Origin: Gambelia wislizenii
Taxonomy: Eukaryota; Chordata; Lepidosauria; Squamata; Crotaphytidae
Length of the DNA: 64,000 nt
Direction of reading: 5' to 3'
Assembly (NCBI GenBank): GCA_030847615.1
Contig: JAUMIR010000001.1
Span: 70,321,501 to 70,385,500, forward strand
The notes below the pieces were generated by a model. It made no database searches. It was given only the letters and a program-made list of their open reading frames with translations, and was not told where the DNA came from. The position numbers and the translations under genes are program-made. How positions within the stretch are numbered: the first letter of the stretch is position 1; each line of letters starts with the position of its first letter. This document shows positions 58,601 through 64,000 of this stretch, piece after piece.

Positions 58601-59752
58601 CTTTTTCTGAACTCACTTTGTAAATGGAACTGGTAGAAGATGCCAGGGATCTAATTTTAAAAGTCCCCATTACAATAATGTGATACCTTGACTCACGTGG
58701 GAGGCAGTGGTAGTTAACCCATTCATGGCTGTTTCCTTCTCTGCTGACGAAAATGGGCCTCCATGATAAATCTCAATGTCCCAAAGTTCAATAGATTGCT
58801 TGGAGCCAAGGAGATTTGTACATATATGTAGGCATCTCCCTGACTCAGACATCTTCATCTTACTCTGCAGAGTCCTGATGAATTCTGAAGATTTTATCCG
58901 CTACGTTGGTGCTGATAACAGGATTGCAGATCCAATCACAGAAGATCCCTGTGGCCTGAACCGTTCTAGAGTAAGTAATAATGAGTTGAGAGAGCAGTTT
59001 TGTTTTCTTGTGTTTTGTTGTACTTTTGTATAGATTGAATATCCTTTTTCAAAAGTTCAACAAAATAACCATGTCCTGCAACTGCACAAAGTTGTGTCTT
59101 CTGCATTGGCATATTTTATAGTTAACGGTTTCCTATGTCATTGCATTTTGGGGGGAAACAGGAAACTTTGAAACATATTGTGGAGAGAAATGGGATATTT
59201 GAGAATTAAGATACCTGAAGGAAACTCTAGAACAAGAAGTAGAAGGGAATGCCCTACTCTGGATGTTTTATGCATGGCAATTTTCTTTTATGGATTTCAG
59301 TCCTAGGTAGGAAAAGCATGTCCATTTGCATGTGTGGTGAACACTTTCCCATTTATACACATGGTAAAATATACATATAAGTTCAGCATACATGATCATG
59401 GATGTGTGATTTAATGTGTATTTTCCTGATCATAATTTATCACAAACAGAGGGGAACAGTCATGCATGAAACACCCTTACAATGATTTTGATGAGTTATA
59501 AGAGAAGCAGGTTTCTGTTCTTACAATGAAAAATTTAAGAACGATTCCTTTTATGATTCTTTCCCTGCAGATAAGTTTTTGTGTGTATACCATTCTGGGA
59601 GTTGTAAAACGAGCTCGTTGGCCCACTTCCTTGGAAGAAGCAGAGGCTGGAGGATTTGTGGTTGGGTACATGTCTAATGGCAATCCAATCTATCGTAACC
59701 CTTGCTCTGTGCAGGTCCTGAAACTTTTCGACAACTTGCTTGCTCTTATAAG
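16584..59752 (+). CDS. XPO5: Exportin-5 (spliced; 20 coding exons, continues right of window)
   Basis: Karyopherin-beta that carries pre-miRNA hairpins and other double-stranded RNAs out of the nucleus with RanGTP. Twenty exons join in frame to about 776 residues with no stop: 16584-16688, 18812-18933, 20638-20710, 21431-21568, 22584-22766, 32734-32760, 34827-35012, 35476-35552, 37735-37834, 39587-39670, 40201-40326, 40933-41023, 42723-42851, 50680-50795, 52668-52823, 53692-53733, 54734-54823, 55471-55670, 58871-58970, 59571-59752. All introns are GT-AG. The N-terminal segment IVVEMIKREWPQHWPDMLKE is the exportin-1/importin-beta-like (XPO1/IBB-proximal) region; the rest is HEAT-repeat superhelix. 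The C-terminal third (about residues 777-1200) lies beyond the window. Divergent neighbour: POLH. Confidence 0.97.
16722..16925. repeat. Large palindrome in XPO5 intron 1
   Basis: Symmetric about 16823/16824 (CCAT|ATGG). The inner 69-bp arms (16755-16823 and 16824-16892) are nearly perfect complements with no loop. Weaker symmetry extends to about 16722 and 16925 (GGGCATTG against CAATGCCC). No coding content. Probably a fold-back MITE; family not recognised. Confidence 0.85.
17279..17522. mobile_element. Tigger/pogo-like MITE
   Basis: TA-bounded; left end TATAGTTGTCCTTTCCC, right end GAGGGACAACTGTA. The interior 'cccattatatgcaatggcatagcaaa' is shared with the 5.94-kb and 51.06-kb copies. 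Confidence 0.78.
17523..17780 (-). mobile_element. tRNA-derived SINE
   Basis: The minus strand starts 'ggcgcagtggttaaatgcc', has the B-box-like 'gttcgattcc', then 'ggtaaaatgagtacccgac', and ends in 'ggtataaatacc'. Nearly complete; near-identical layout to 51648-51912. Confidence 0.75.
17795..18050. mobile_element. Palindromic MITE
   Basis: The arms hold 'atggaatcctgggatttgtag' and, inverted, 'aaatcccaggattccgtagg', with outer 'ccagtttgaaatg' and 'caatttcaac' halves. Confidence 0.65.
18089..18180. repeat. Truncated Tigger-like MITE
   Basis: 'cccgtatccatggagggttgg' and 'ggataatagtgaacacc' type sequence (with one base difference) match one half of the 19.33-kb element. Confidence 0.55.
18200..18331. 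repeat. Near-perfect inverted repeat (62-bp arms, 7-base loop) in XPO5 intron 1
   Basis: Left arm 18200-18262, loop AGAAAGT 18263-18269, right arm 18270-18331. The arms differ only by one extra G in the left arm. Transcribed from either strand it would fold into a hairpin of about 130 nt. No known family was recognised. Confidence 0.9.
18812..18933 (+). CDS. XPO5: XPO5 coding exon 2 (residues 36-76)
   Basis: FCEEFKEKSPACVPCGLKLA through FGLQILEHVVK. Acceptor TTTCAG, donor GTAAGA; ends two bases into the Lys codon. Confidence 0.95.
19334..19586. mobile_element. Tigger/pogo-like MITE
   Basis: Termini CAGTAGGACCCCTTATCC and GGATACAGGGGTCCTACTGTA are inverted repeats. The interior is close to the array units at 11.35-12.95 kb. 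Confidence 0.78.
19715..19940. mobile_element. Palindromic MITE
   Basis: 'ggctccatcctatggaatcctagg' and an inverted 'cattccatagcattgagcc' arm, with terminal 'tgcggccacaccgcatg' and 'tctgcagtgtggcagcagcc' halves. Confidence 0.6.
20638..20710 (+). CDS. XPO5: XPO5 coding exon 3 (residues 76-100)
   Basis: FRWNTMARLEKVHLKNNVMG to LISN; acceptor AACAG, donor GTGAGT. Only 73 bp. Confidence 0.94.
20956..21050 (-). repeat. 5S rRNA-derived sequence (SINE3-type or pseudogene)
   Basis: The plus strand reads 'cctcccatccaagtattaaccaggcttgacc.tgc.tagcttc', the complement of the 5S rRNA interior including the internal promoter region. It is too diverged to be a functional 5S gene. Confidence 0.65.
21431..21568 (+). 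CDS. XPO5: XPO5 coding exon 4 (residues 101-146)
   Basis: GTQNILEEESHIKDVLSRIV and EMIKREWPQHWPDMLKELDT, the strongly conserved Xpo1-like N-terminal helix region. Donor GTATAG is followed by an in-frame stop in the intron. Confidence 0.96.
21716..22482 (-). mobile_element. CR1 LINE fragment in XPO5 intron 4
   Basis: A 214-codon minus-strand frame (22433-21789) covers the CR1 C-terminal region: [53 protein letters not shown]. 5'-truncated; the 3' end is CTACAATTCTATGTTTC. Confidence 0.9.
22584..22766 (+). CDS. XPO5: XPO5 coding exon 5 (residues 147-207)
   Basis: ETQTELVMFILLRLAEDVVT through NTLQQNVNKYRRM. Acceptor TTCTAG, donor GTAAGA. The following intron is almost 10 kb. Confidence 0.96.
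23366..23530 (-). repeat. LINE/SINE 3'-end repeat
   Basis: AAT run, then 'tttatttatacccgcccctctgttaaaacaattggggcggcttacaaa'-type sequence. A second copy is at 35868-36105. Confidence 0.6.
23711..24094. mobile_element. Tigger/pogo-like MITE, longer subtype
   Basis: Ends CAGTTGGCCCTCCACATTTG and CAAATGTGGAGGGCTAACTA. It shares its interior (ggcagcag.ggaggtggca, 'tgttaaatat') with the opposite-orientation copy at 62.04 kb. Confidence 0.7.
24800..24915 (+). repeat. SINE with BovB-type 3' tail
   Basis: 'aaaccacctgtcagtattccttgcc.aagaaaaccctatgaaattcatggggtc' and 'gacaggcaacttgaaggca', the typical 3' part of squamate SINEs that share the BovB LINE tail. Confidence 0.6.
25889..26690 (+). pseudogene. 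L1 ORF1-like frame (broken)
   Basis: Starts MAPGPNKAGKGPKPDLQMGM. The heptad-like stretch around LEPVTTKLSSLTDKVTAIE suggests a coiled coil. The core then continues in another frame (NDICPEFELKDADIERAHRS, LPWDILLRF) and a third piece, FKPLTSLLTEAGIRYRCGFP. At least two frame changes, so it is not translatable as one protein. Confidence 0.75.
27530..30990 (+). pseudogene. L1 ORF2 (endonuclease-reverse transcriptase), broken
   Basis: Order: AP-endonuclease, linker, reverse transcriptase, cysteine motif. Stops or shifts lie near 27990, 28467, 28612, 28929, 29181, 29816, 30433 and 30769. All endonuclease and RT catalytic signatures remain recognisable, so the insertion is old but not ancient. 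Confidence 0.85.
31410..32667 (-). mobile_element. Zinc-finger LINE, copy 4, in XPO5 intron 5
   Basis: AAGAGGT at 31403-31409 and 32668-32674 is a likely 7-bp duplication. The minus strand has [20 protein letters not shown], a decayed catalytic site (FTDAD in place of FADD), [20 protein letters not shown] and the zinc finger. The 5' end lies only about 60 bp upstream of XPO5 micro-exon 6. Confidence 0.88.
32734..32760 (+). CDS. XPO5: XPO5 micro-exon 6 (residues 208-216)
   Basis: 27 bp encoding KMDVSQESK, between CTTCCAG and GTAAGT. It keeps frame on both sides and matches the short linker after NKY in the family (TSQESK). Confidence 0.9.
32761..34345. other. XPO5 intron 6, unique-looking sequence
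   Basis: No exon or repeat was recognised until the LINE at 34346. Confidence 0.5.
34346..34692 (-). mobile_element. Zinc-finger LINE, copy 5
   Basis: 3'-terminal about 350 bp: tail, stem-loop (loop changed to TTTC), zinc finger and KQHLRLG-type remnants. Its truncated 5' end is part of the 80-bp duplication described next. Confidence 0.85.
34678..34825 (+). repeat. 80-bp tandem duplication covering the exon 7 acceptor
   Basis: 34678-34745 and 34758-34825 are the same 68-bp sequence (one G/A difference), at an 80-bp period. Each copy holds the LINE 5' end, a pyrimidine-rich stretch and CTGTCTGTCCATA. The second ends in the true acceptor CCATAG; the first reads CCATAAGAG. Confidence 0.93.
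34827..35012 (+). CDS. XPO5: XPO5 coding exon 7 (residues 217-278)
   Basis: AQANCRVGIAALNTLAGYID through AAECLLIVVSRK. Acceptor CCATAG, donor GTGAGT. The upstream acceptor context is duplicated. Confidence 0.95.
35476..35552 (+). CDS. XPO5: XPO5 coding exon 8 (residues 279-304)
   Basis: GKLEDRKPLMVLFGDVAMHY to ILSAA plus two bases of Gln; acceptor TTCATAG, donor GTGAGT. Confidence 0.95.
35868..36105 (-). repeat. LINE/SINE 3'-end repeat, second copy
   Basis: Same order as at 23366: AAT run, 'tttatttataccccgcccctctg', 'tcggggcggcttacaaa', then A-rich lower-complexity sequence. Confidence 0.6.
36290..36615 (+). repeat. L2-like LINE 3' region
   Basis: 'accctctggaactccctcctgcaggaggctaggc' and a 3' end 'gtgagccaccctgggtcccactttgggtgaaaggcagcatagaaat'. 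Confidence 0.65.
37478..37682. mobile_element. Palindromic MITE
   Basis: 'ggccaaatccacactag' at the left and 'tagcatggatttggcct' at the right are inverted. Inner arms hold 'gtggaatcttgggatttg' and 'caaatcccagaattcc'. Confidence 0.7.
37735..37834 (+). CDS. XPO5: XPO5 coding exon 9 (residues 304-337)
   Basis: TADGEGLVEKHYVFLKRLCQ to LCALV; acceptor TTTTAG, donor GTGAGT. Confidence 0.95.
38105..38312 (+). repeat. tRNA-derived SINE, old and diverged
   Basis: 'ttcagtggtagatcacatacttcacatgcaaaatgtcataggttcag' resembles a tRNA head (A box and B box). It is followed by 'agagccactgccagtcag' and the 'ttcagtataaggcaacctcctatgttcc' tail. Confidence 0.65.
39009..39054 (-). other. Degenerate hammerhead-like motif (weak)
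   Basis: The minus strand has CTGAAGA (39051-39045), then GGCC...GGTC as a possible stem II, then CAAAT in place of GAAAC, then GTTGGG. The core is broken, so at best this is a decayed relative of the 9.84-kb motif. Confidence 0.25.
39587..39670 (+). CDS. XPO5: XPO5 coding exon 10 (residues 338-365)
   Basis: GSDSDVETPVNLEKYLESFL to AFTTHPSQ; acceptor CAACAG, donor GTAGGT. Confidence 0.95.
40201..40326 (+). CDS. XPO5: XPO5 coding exon 11 (residues 366-407)
   Basis: FLRSSTQTTWGALLRHEILS to LRASMTNLVK; acceptor CCTCTAG, donor GTATAG. Confidence 0.95.
40933..41023 (+). CDS. XPO5: XPO5 coding exon 12 (residues 408-438)
   Basis: VGFPSKTDSPSCEYSQFDFD to DFNCFFN plus one base; acceptor TTCCAG, donor GTAAGT. 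Confidence 0.95.
41612..41644 (-). mobile_element. Zinc-finger LINE, copy 6: only the 33-bp 3' terminus
   Basis: CTCTCTCTGGCTTTTCTTCG and the CAAACGAAG half of the stem-loop are all that was inserted. TCAGGT lies on both sides (41606-41611 and 41645-41650). An extreme 5' truncation. Confidence 0.8.
42723..42851 (+). CDS. XPO5: XPO5 coding exon 13 (residues 438-481)
   Basis: FRAQQGEVIRMACRLDPRTG and GEWLKYQLSIPVETGPMN; acceptor CTTGCAG, donor GTAAGT. The next intron holds the DIRS element. Confidence 0.95.
43794..43953 (+). repeat. DIRS left inverted terminal repeat
   Basis: CTGTGAATCACACAGTTGGG through CAAATTCCCCTCAGTTCCTT. Complement of 49756-49916 with few differences (for example GCGGTAACTCC against GGAGTTACCACC). 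Confidence 0.92.
43954..44199 (+). other. DIRS leader with irregular TTGACT/TTGGCT repeats
   Basis: Pyrimidine- and T-rich leader between the terminal repeat and the gag start. TTGACT or TTGGCT recurs at irregular 10-30 base spacing. No frame. Confidence 0.6.
44200..46391 (+). pseudogene. DIRS gag-like frame, interrupted by two frameshifts
   Basis: ORF1 starts MSTKGAFKRCVVCQAKLPSA. A CX2C...HX3C...CX2C cysteine cluster at the N-terminus (CVVC, HSRCLICLG, CIHC) is typical of DIRS Gag proteins. It is followed by Arg/Ser- and Pro-rich low complexity. The reading frame moves from frame 1 (44200-45162) to frame 2 (45065-45973) and then to frame 3 (45999-46391), with good coding character on each side. 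Two single-base-type indels have therefore broken it. The third part ends RRGYSGQGYRRSRFAPSASP, a basic C-terminus. Confidence 0.8.
46478..49420 (+). CDS. DIRS pol: reverse transcriptase, RNase H, tyrosine recombinase
   Basis: One frame, open from the TAG at 46475-46477 to the TGA after 49417. Numbering from the TTG at 46601: RT with catalytic D95 (SIDLKDAYF) and YIDD 159-162; RNase H carboxylates D325, E357, D382 and D433. A linking region follows with PQVDLFASPENAQC and APWWPRQSWF (about 465-560), conserved in DIRS/Ngaro-type elements. Then comes a tyrosine recombinase with R752 (RAGE), H881-S-T-R884, W907 and nucleophile Y917. All expected catalytic residues are present with no stop. No ATG precedes the RT; the first in-frame ATG is at 46823, inside the RT. 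Translation is therefore probably coupled to the upstream gag frame, or begins at a non-ATG codon. Confidence 0.93.
49578..49672 (+). repeat. DIRS internal complementary region
   Basis: The left half, 49578-49600, is the complement of the left outer end 43791-43813. The right half, 49614-49672, is the complement of the right outer end 49901-49959 with one mismatch. In DIRS models this region templates completion of the ends and formation of the circular intermediate. Confidence 0.92.
49756..49959 (+). repeat. DIRS right inverted terminal repeat with outer extension
   Basis: 49756-49916 mirrors the left repeat. 49917-49959 is the right-end extension (GACCACTCGAAGATCTATGG to CCTGTCC), complementary to the internal region. 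Confidence 0.92.
50680..50795 (+). CDS. XPO5: XPO5 coding exon 14 (residues 481-519)
   Basis: SKTNESHCSIFSPSFVQWDA to MFRTLEKE; acceptor CTCATAG, donor GTATGT. In frame with exon 13, so splicing out the DIRS-bearing intron restores the protein. Confidence 0.94.
51057..51292. mobile_element. Tigger/pogo-like MITE
   Basis: TA-bounded: TATAGTGGGGCCTCAGTATCC and GGATATGGAGGGCTGACTATA, with the shared 'cccattatatacaatggcatagtaaaat' interior. Confidence 0.78.
51648..51912 (-). mobile_element. tRNA-derived SINE
   Basis: The minus strand starts 'gtgcagtggttaaatgcc', then 'ggtaaaatgagtacccggc', and ends 'ggtataaataaataaa'. Essentially complete. Confidence 0.75.
51961..52238. mobile_element. Tigger/pogo-like MITE
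   Basis: Starts TATAGTTGTCCTTCACATTTG and ends GACAGCCAGCTGTAGTA. The interior has an inverted 'tttgtaggtcctccag' and 'ctggaggacctacaaa' pair, making it partly palindromic. Confidence 0.65.
52668..52823 (+). CDS. XPO5: XPO5 coding exon 15 (residues 520-571)
   Basis: EIPVSDGIELLQLVLRFETK to YRPEYLPEVLSK; acceptor CTTGCAG, donor GTAAGC. Confidence 0.95.
53692..53733 (+). CDS. XPO5: XPO5 coding exon 16 (residues 572-585)
   Basis: 42 bp, LFASVTFEVVEESK; acceptor CCCACAG, donor GTAAGT. A small exon that keeps frame. Confidence 0.94.
54734..54823 (+). CDS. XPO5: XPO5 coding exon 17 (residues 586-615)
   Basis: APRTRAVKNVRRHACSSIIK to ICRDYPHLVL; acceptor TCTCAG, donor GTACAT. Confidence 0.95.
55471..55670 (+). 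CDS. XPO5: XPO5 coding exon 18 (residues 616-682)
   Basis: PNFDTLYNHVKQLLSNELLL, MEKCALMEALVLISNQFKDY, VTLWLSEEMKR; acceptor CTTTAG, donor GTACAA, ending two bases into an Arg codon. Confidence 0.96.
55855..55950 (+). repeat. L2-like LINE 3' end
   Basis: 'gttagctgccttggaatcccaatccaggagaaaggtggcatgtaaat' followed by AAATAAAT, a typical 3' terminus. Confidence 0.6.
56140..56985 (+). mobile_element. RTE/BovB-like LINE fragment in XPO5 intron 18
   Basis: The plus strand encodes IGGRNTNNLRYVDDTILLTE (YVDD in place of the usual YADD), GLQLNIKKTKIKT and, after frame breaks, INTITHLKYVCGKRVLQ and HIMRRHDSLGKIIMFGKVEG. The last ends in LIHRVLLT, just before the 3' terminus. This order matches RTE/BovB ORF2. 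Non-functional. Confidence 0.85.
57050..57640 (+). mobile_element. Zinc-finger LINE, copy 7 (internally deleted)
   Basis: [24 protein letters not shown] frames, then a jump near 57297 from the ECFHQRS segment to the [10 protein letters not shown] segment. The zinc finger follows (FCCAFCNQTCLSQIGLFSLQ) and the stem-loop lies near 57624. The only plus-strand copy of this family in the window. The terminal tail has diverged (AACACCAGATAC). Confidence 0.87.
57685..57860 (-). repeat. SINE with BovB-type tail
   Basis: 'ttgttgttgttgtgatccttcaagttgtttctgacttacagcaaccctaaggc' is the complement of the same 3' region seen at 24.8 kb. Confidence 0.6.
58871..58970 (+). CDS. XPO5: XPO5 coding exon 19 (residues 682-715)
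   Basis: VLMNSEDFIRYVGADNRIAD to GLNRSR; acceptor CTGCAG, donor GTAAGT. Confidence 0.95.
59571..59752 (+). CDS. XPO5: XPO5 coding exon 20 (residues 716-776)
   Basis: ISFCVYTILGVVKRARWPTS, EEAEAGGFVVGYMSNGNPIY, LKLFDNLLALIR; acceptor CTGCAG, donor GTGGGT. The last exon in the window. Confidence 0.96.
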
Positions 59753-60249
59753 GTGGGTTGACATAGTATGTTAGAGAAAATATTATACATAGTGGAACAA
59801 TGAAAATATTATATATAGTGGAAGTTTGAAAAGCACGTTTCACCATTAAAGCTAGTGAAAGCACTAGCTAAAATACTTTTCACATAGCAGCATTATGATA
59901 TAGATAAAGGAGAAGGAACCCTCAGCTCTACCCTGCCCTTTCTGAGTGGGAGTTCTGACAAGTATCTGCCAGATTTGCTAAACATAAATTAAACCAAGCC
60001 TTTTGTAGCATGTTTTCCCCTACATTCAGCTCTGTCAAGCTGCTTTTCCTCTTTGGTATTGTGCATTATCTATCTTCTCTTTATGAAACATGGTGGAATG
60101 GAAGCATCTTTCAAATGTTAAGCTTCCAGAATCAGTCTTCTGAAAATCAGTTTATTGGTGACATTGATGGTCGTGTTTCTTATGCACTTAAAAGGAGAAA
60201 TGATCAAATTAGACTTTATCTTCACTGATGTGATATCACATTATCCTTA

Positions 60250-60395
60250 AAAGCAGAGGTGGTGAGCATGGGGCCATCTAGATGCTGTTGATCTGCAACT
60301 GCAGTCAGCCCTAAAAAGCACAGTAAATGGTTACTGATGATGGAAGTTACAGTCCAAGTTTTGGAAGGTGGAATATTGCCCATATCTGTGCAAAA
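60250..60395. repeat. Palindromic MITE fragment
   Basis: 'gccatctagatgctgttgatctgcaactgcagtcagcc' pairs imperfectly with 'gatggaagttacagtccaagttttggaaggtgg'. Confidence 0.5.
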
Positions 60396-61084
60396 AGATG
60401 ATGGGGCAGGGTAGATCAGATCAGCCTACTTCAACTAAGTCACATGTGGTTGTCAAGTAGAATTGTGTGATGACTTTTCTTCAGAGTGCTAGGGTTCCTG
60501 TGTTCTAAATGTGAAAAGAGGAGAGGGCTTCTACACGTGTAAGAGAAATATGAAAGAGAGAGATTCAGCAGGTATAGCTTACCTGACAAGACACAAATGC
60601 TAACATTTCCCTTTTTACTGTACTCTTACAAGTTCAGGAACCCTATCCTTCTTTTGCAATCTGGCCACTTCAATGCTAGAACATCAAGACTTGTGATGTA
60701 CTGAACAGCGAATCTGATTCTTGTGCTATATGAGGGTTACCAACAGAGAAAGTAGTTGCTGTGAGAAGTAGTAATGGTTAGCAGAATACAAGTGGTTTTA
60801 AAATTTCAGACTTCTCACAAAAATGAACAAATGTGTACACCCTAATTTTCAAAATGGTTCTCATTATTATTATTGCCAAAAGTGAAAAGGCTTGTGAGAA
60901 AGACATTAATTCCATGGTTCCATGTAAATTTCTTCTGATTCATAGGCATTTCTGGGACATGGGCACTTTCAGACAGGAAAATAAGTTAGATGATCCATCT
61001 TTGAACTGAGCTGTAGTGACATATATCTTGTCTTCTGACTCAACATGGAGATGGGATTAGAGAACTTTTCGATAGAACTGGGGA

Positions 61085-61895
61085 AACCCATAAGTAACTG
61101 GCTAACAAAATGAAATTCAATACGGAGAAATGTAAAGTACTGCATTTAGGGCGGAAAAATGAAATGCATAAATATAGGATGGGAGAGACCTGGCTGAATG
61201 AGACTACATGCGAAAGGGATCTAGGAGTCCTAGTAGACCACAAGTTGAACATGAGCCAACAGTGTGATGCAGCAGCTAAAAAGGCCAATGCGATTTTGGG
61301 CTGTATCAATAGAAGTATAGTGTCTAGATCAAGGGAAGTAATAGTGCCACTCTATTCTGCCTTGGTCAGACCTCACTTAGAATACTGTGTCCAGTTCTGG
61401 GCACCACAATTCAGAAAGGATATTGACAAATTGGAGCGTATCCAGAGAAGGGCAACTAAAATGGTGAAAGGTCTGGAAACGATGCCTTATGAGGAGAGAC
61501 TTAGGGAGCTAGGTATGTTTAGCCTGGAAAAAAGACGGTTTAGAGGCGATATGATAGCCCTGTTTAAGTATTTGAAGGGATGTCACGCTGAGGATGGAGC
61601 AGGCTTGTTTTCTGCTGCTCCAGAGACTGGAACACGGAGCAATGGATGCAAGCTCCAGGAACAGAGATTCCACCTCAACATTAGGAGGAACTTTTTGACA
61701 GTAAGAGCTGTTCGGCAGTGGAACACACTCCCTCGGAGCGTGGTGGGGTCTCCTTCCTTGGAGGTCTTTAAACAGAGGCTGGATGGCCATCTGTCGGGGA
61801 TGCTTTGATTGTGATTTCCTGCGTGGCAGGGGGGTTGGACTGGATGGCCCTCGTGGTCTCTTCCAACTCTGCAATTCTATGATTCTATGATTCTA
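61085..61895 (+). mobile_element. CR1 LINE fragment in XPO5 intron 20
   Basis: An open 232-codon frame (61110-61808) carries the CR1 C-terminal region: [57 protein letters not shown]. It is followed by the tail ATTCTATGATTCTATGATTC. It lacks the catalytic RT motifs. The least decayed CR1 in the window. Confidence 0.92.
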
Positions 61896-62039
61896 TGATC
61901 TTGTTTGACTCACAGTATGCACCAGGTATGAAAGAGCAGTGCTAAGTAAGGGTTGTGTACCCATAGAATCGAATAATAGAAATTCACTTAGATGCCTCTC
62001 TTATTTATGGCTTTCAGGCAAATAGTGAATTCAGCCTGC

Positions 62040-62396
62040 CCTCCACATTTGTGGGTTTAACTTTGGCAAATTTGATTATTCACAGATTATTTGCTGCCAC
62101 CTCCACTGCTGCCCTTTGTCATTTTTAATAGAGACTGCAAACCTCGAGAGACTGTGAAACCTCGAGAGACTATTAAAAATAGAATAGGGCAGCAGCGGAG
62201 GTGGCAACAAGCCCTGCCATCTGCCTGCTTCTGCCTTGGAAGGAACCCTGCTGCCTCAAAGGCATCCATAGTGGGTTAAATGATTGTACTTTTTGTGTGT
62301 GTTAAATATTTGGGGGCCTAGCAATATTAGCATTTTATTCACTTTCATGGGGGTCCTGCATCCCTAATCCCAGTAAATGTGGAGGGCCAACTGTAC
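62040..62396. mobile_element. Tigger/pogo-like MITE, longer subtype (opposite orientation to 23711)
   Basis: Ends 'ctgccctccacatttgtggg' and 'aaatgtggagggccaactgta'. Contains two adjacent 'acctcgagagact' repeats and an inverted 'ggcagcag.ggaggtggcaa' pair. Confidence 0.7.
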
Positions 62397-62399
62397 TTG

Positions 62400-63670
62400 A
62401 TTTGATTTACCTTGAGTCTGCAATTCTATGCACACATATTTAGGAGCATGTCCCACTGAACTCAGTAGGACTTAACTGAATAGACATACAAAGCAAAACC
62501 AGTCATAGGCTTTCTGTTGCCGATTCACTGCAGTCTATTAAGAAAAGCCATTGGGCACAAGTGTAGTACTGGCCCCTGGCATGTTAGAGGAAAAATGCCA
62601 ATCCCCCAGATCAGATAGCCAGAAAAGCACGGATATACAGGATTGTACCATAAATCATTTTTTTGTAATTTTAATGTTAGTTCTTAATATTTTAAAATGT
62701 ATTCATTATTTTCTACATTTAAAATTTTTATTTTAGCTTTCCCTGTCCTATTTGTATGTTTTGTACTACAACCTTTGTAAATCTCTGATGGCTGGCTGGG
62801 GTTTCTTGGAGTTGTCGTCTATAGTAATGTGACTTTCTAGCAACTATCTGGGAAAGAAACAGTTGTAGTCACTGGGCACAAATATGGCACCAGTTCCCGG
62901 CATGTTGGGCGGAATACCCTGCTGGTCCCACACCAGATGGCTTAAGAAGCACTAGTGTAAAACATCTGGAGGGTACCAGGTTGAGAGTGGGTGATTGAAG
63001 CCCTTTTGGTGGCTGAAAGAGAGGGCAACAATGATTTTACAAATGAATAGAGGATTTTATAAATAAATAGTTGGTCACAGTTTGAAATGGCTCCCTTGAT
63101 ATTAGTTGTTGGACAGTGGAGCTGTCTTGCAAAAGCAAATAATGTAAGTAGATTGGATGGCTAGGTAGTTGGTTGCTTCCTAATCAAAGCAACTAAATGC
63201 CACTGACAGGCTGAATGGGGGACTGGGTGAGTTGTCAACCTAAGAAAAACTTTTTCAAAGGATGGGGTCTTTCTCTTGTACTTTCTCTTGTACTTAAGGG
63301 AGGCCTAAAGGGTCAAGGAGGTAATTGTTCTGGCTGTAGGCCAAAACGCAGAAGCTCATGTTAGCAGTTGAATAGAGAGGAATAGGCAGTCAAGACCAAG
63401 ATAACAAAGGAGGGAGTTATTTAATACGTTATTGAAGAAATCAGGGAATTTGGGCAGAAGGTTGGTTTGGTAGGTGCAAGAATGTATTAGTTTTTTATTT
63501 ATTTTTTTTTAAAAAAAAGATAAATATGGACTTCTTAGCTGACCATTAAGGAAGTGCATATGGACTAGACTATAGTAGTTTATATTTTGATCTTATTTTT
63601 GTTGTCTCTGTTTATAAGCTGCTCTGAGTAAACACATAGAGATGATGTGCCTTTGACCTGTAACAATTAC
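62400..63670. other. XPO5 intron 20, mostly unrecognised
   Basis: A short segment is present twice in diverged form (62548-62590 and 62873-62905, 'gggcacaa.t.t.g.ac...cc.ggcatgtt'). Otherwise no exon or family was recognised. Confidence 0.45.
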
Positions 63671-63671
63671 A

Positions 63672-64000
63672 GTCGTCCCTCCACATTCGCGGGGGTTAGG
63701 GTCTTGAGACCCCCGCGAATGTGGAAAAACTGCAAATAAAAAATGCTGTTCCCGTGACCCTCCCCCCAGTGGGAGGGAGGTGGCGGGAGGGTCTGCCTAG
63801 CCTGGCCGGCCTCTCCACAGCCTTCCTGAGGGGACTCCGGGCCTTAGAAGCCCCGGAGCCCACTTAGGACGGCCGGGGAAGGCAGCGGGCGGGAGGGAGG
63901 CTGCCCTGCCTCTCCGCAGCCTTTCTGAGCAGACTCCGGGGCTTTGAAGCCCCGGAGCCCCCTTAGAAAGGCCGGGGAATGCAACAGGTGGGATGGAGGG
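63672..64000. mobile_element. Tigger-like element start with GC-rich tandem repeat (cut by window end)
   Basis: Starts TACAGTCGTCCCTCCACATTCG, with a short inverted copy of its own terminus (CCCCCGCGAATGTGG at about 63711). Then two GC-rich units (about 63775-63885 and 63888-64000) share 'gactccgggg.ctt.gaagccccggagccc', each containing a small hairpin. Confidence 0.6.

Noticed and set aside
61912..61926. TATGCACCAG between CACAG and GTATGA as a possible XPO5 exon 21
   Set aside because: It resembles a YAP segment of the family, but a 10-bp exon would not supply the expected residues after LALIR, and it lies directly at a CR1 border. Treated as chance.

Overview
The window is vertebrate nuclear DNA, most likely from a squamate reptile (a lizard). 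It holds two conserved single-copy genes in head-to-head order: POLH (DNA polymerase eta) on the minus strand and XPO5 (exportin-5) on the plus strand. The same neighbour pair is known from mammals. The squamate assignment is an inference from the repeat mix: CR1 LINEs with ATTCTATGA tails, RTE/BovB LINEs and SINEs with BovB-type tails, tRNA- and 5S-derived SINEs, L1 and L2 remnants, abundant Tigger-like and hAT-like MITEs, and a DIRS element. Nothing in the window looks bacterial or viral.

Layout. 1-13.2 kb: the 5' part of POLH, four coding exons (residues 1-220, with active-site residues D13, Q38, R61, D115 and E116), running leftward out of the window through introns filled with LINE, MITE and L2 fragments. 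13.2-16.6 kb: the inter-gene spacer, GC-rich at both ends (the two promoters; an NRF1-like site lies upstream of XPO5) and swollen in the middle by nested SINE, hAT and LINE insertions. 16.6-59.8 kb: XPO5 coding exons 1-20 (about 776 of roughly 1,200 residues), all in frame with GT-AG introns, continuing to the right beyond the window. The last 4.2 kb is intron 20.

The XPO5 introns carry the most unusual material. Intron 1 has a 138-bp palindrome and a separate hairpin with 62-bp arms. Intron 5 (10 kb) has a degraded full-length L1 and a LINE. Intron 6 has an 80-bp tandem duplication that copies the splice acceptor of exon 7. Intron 13 has a 6.2-kb DIRS-type tyrosine-recombinase retrotransposon (43.79-49.96 kb) with inverted terminal repeats, an internal complementary region and a 939-codon open frame encoding reverse transcriptase, RNase H and tyrosine recombinase. 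It sits inside an older repeat. A LINE family with a C-terminal zinc finger and a conserved 3' stem-loop occurs seven times, one copy being only 33 bp long. A hammerhead-ribozyme-like core lies at 9.84 kb.

The two host genes act in different pathways: POLH in translesion synthesis past UV lesions, XPO5 in RanGTP-dependent nuclear export of pre-miRNA hairpins. Their pairing reflects ancestral promoter proximity rather than a shared pathway. The rest of the window is repeat sequence, much of it nested, so relative insertion ages can be read directly.
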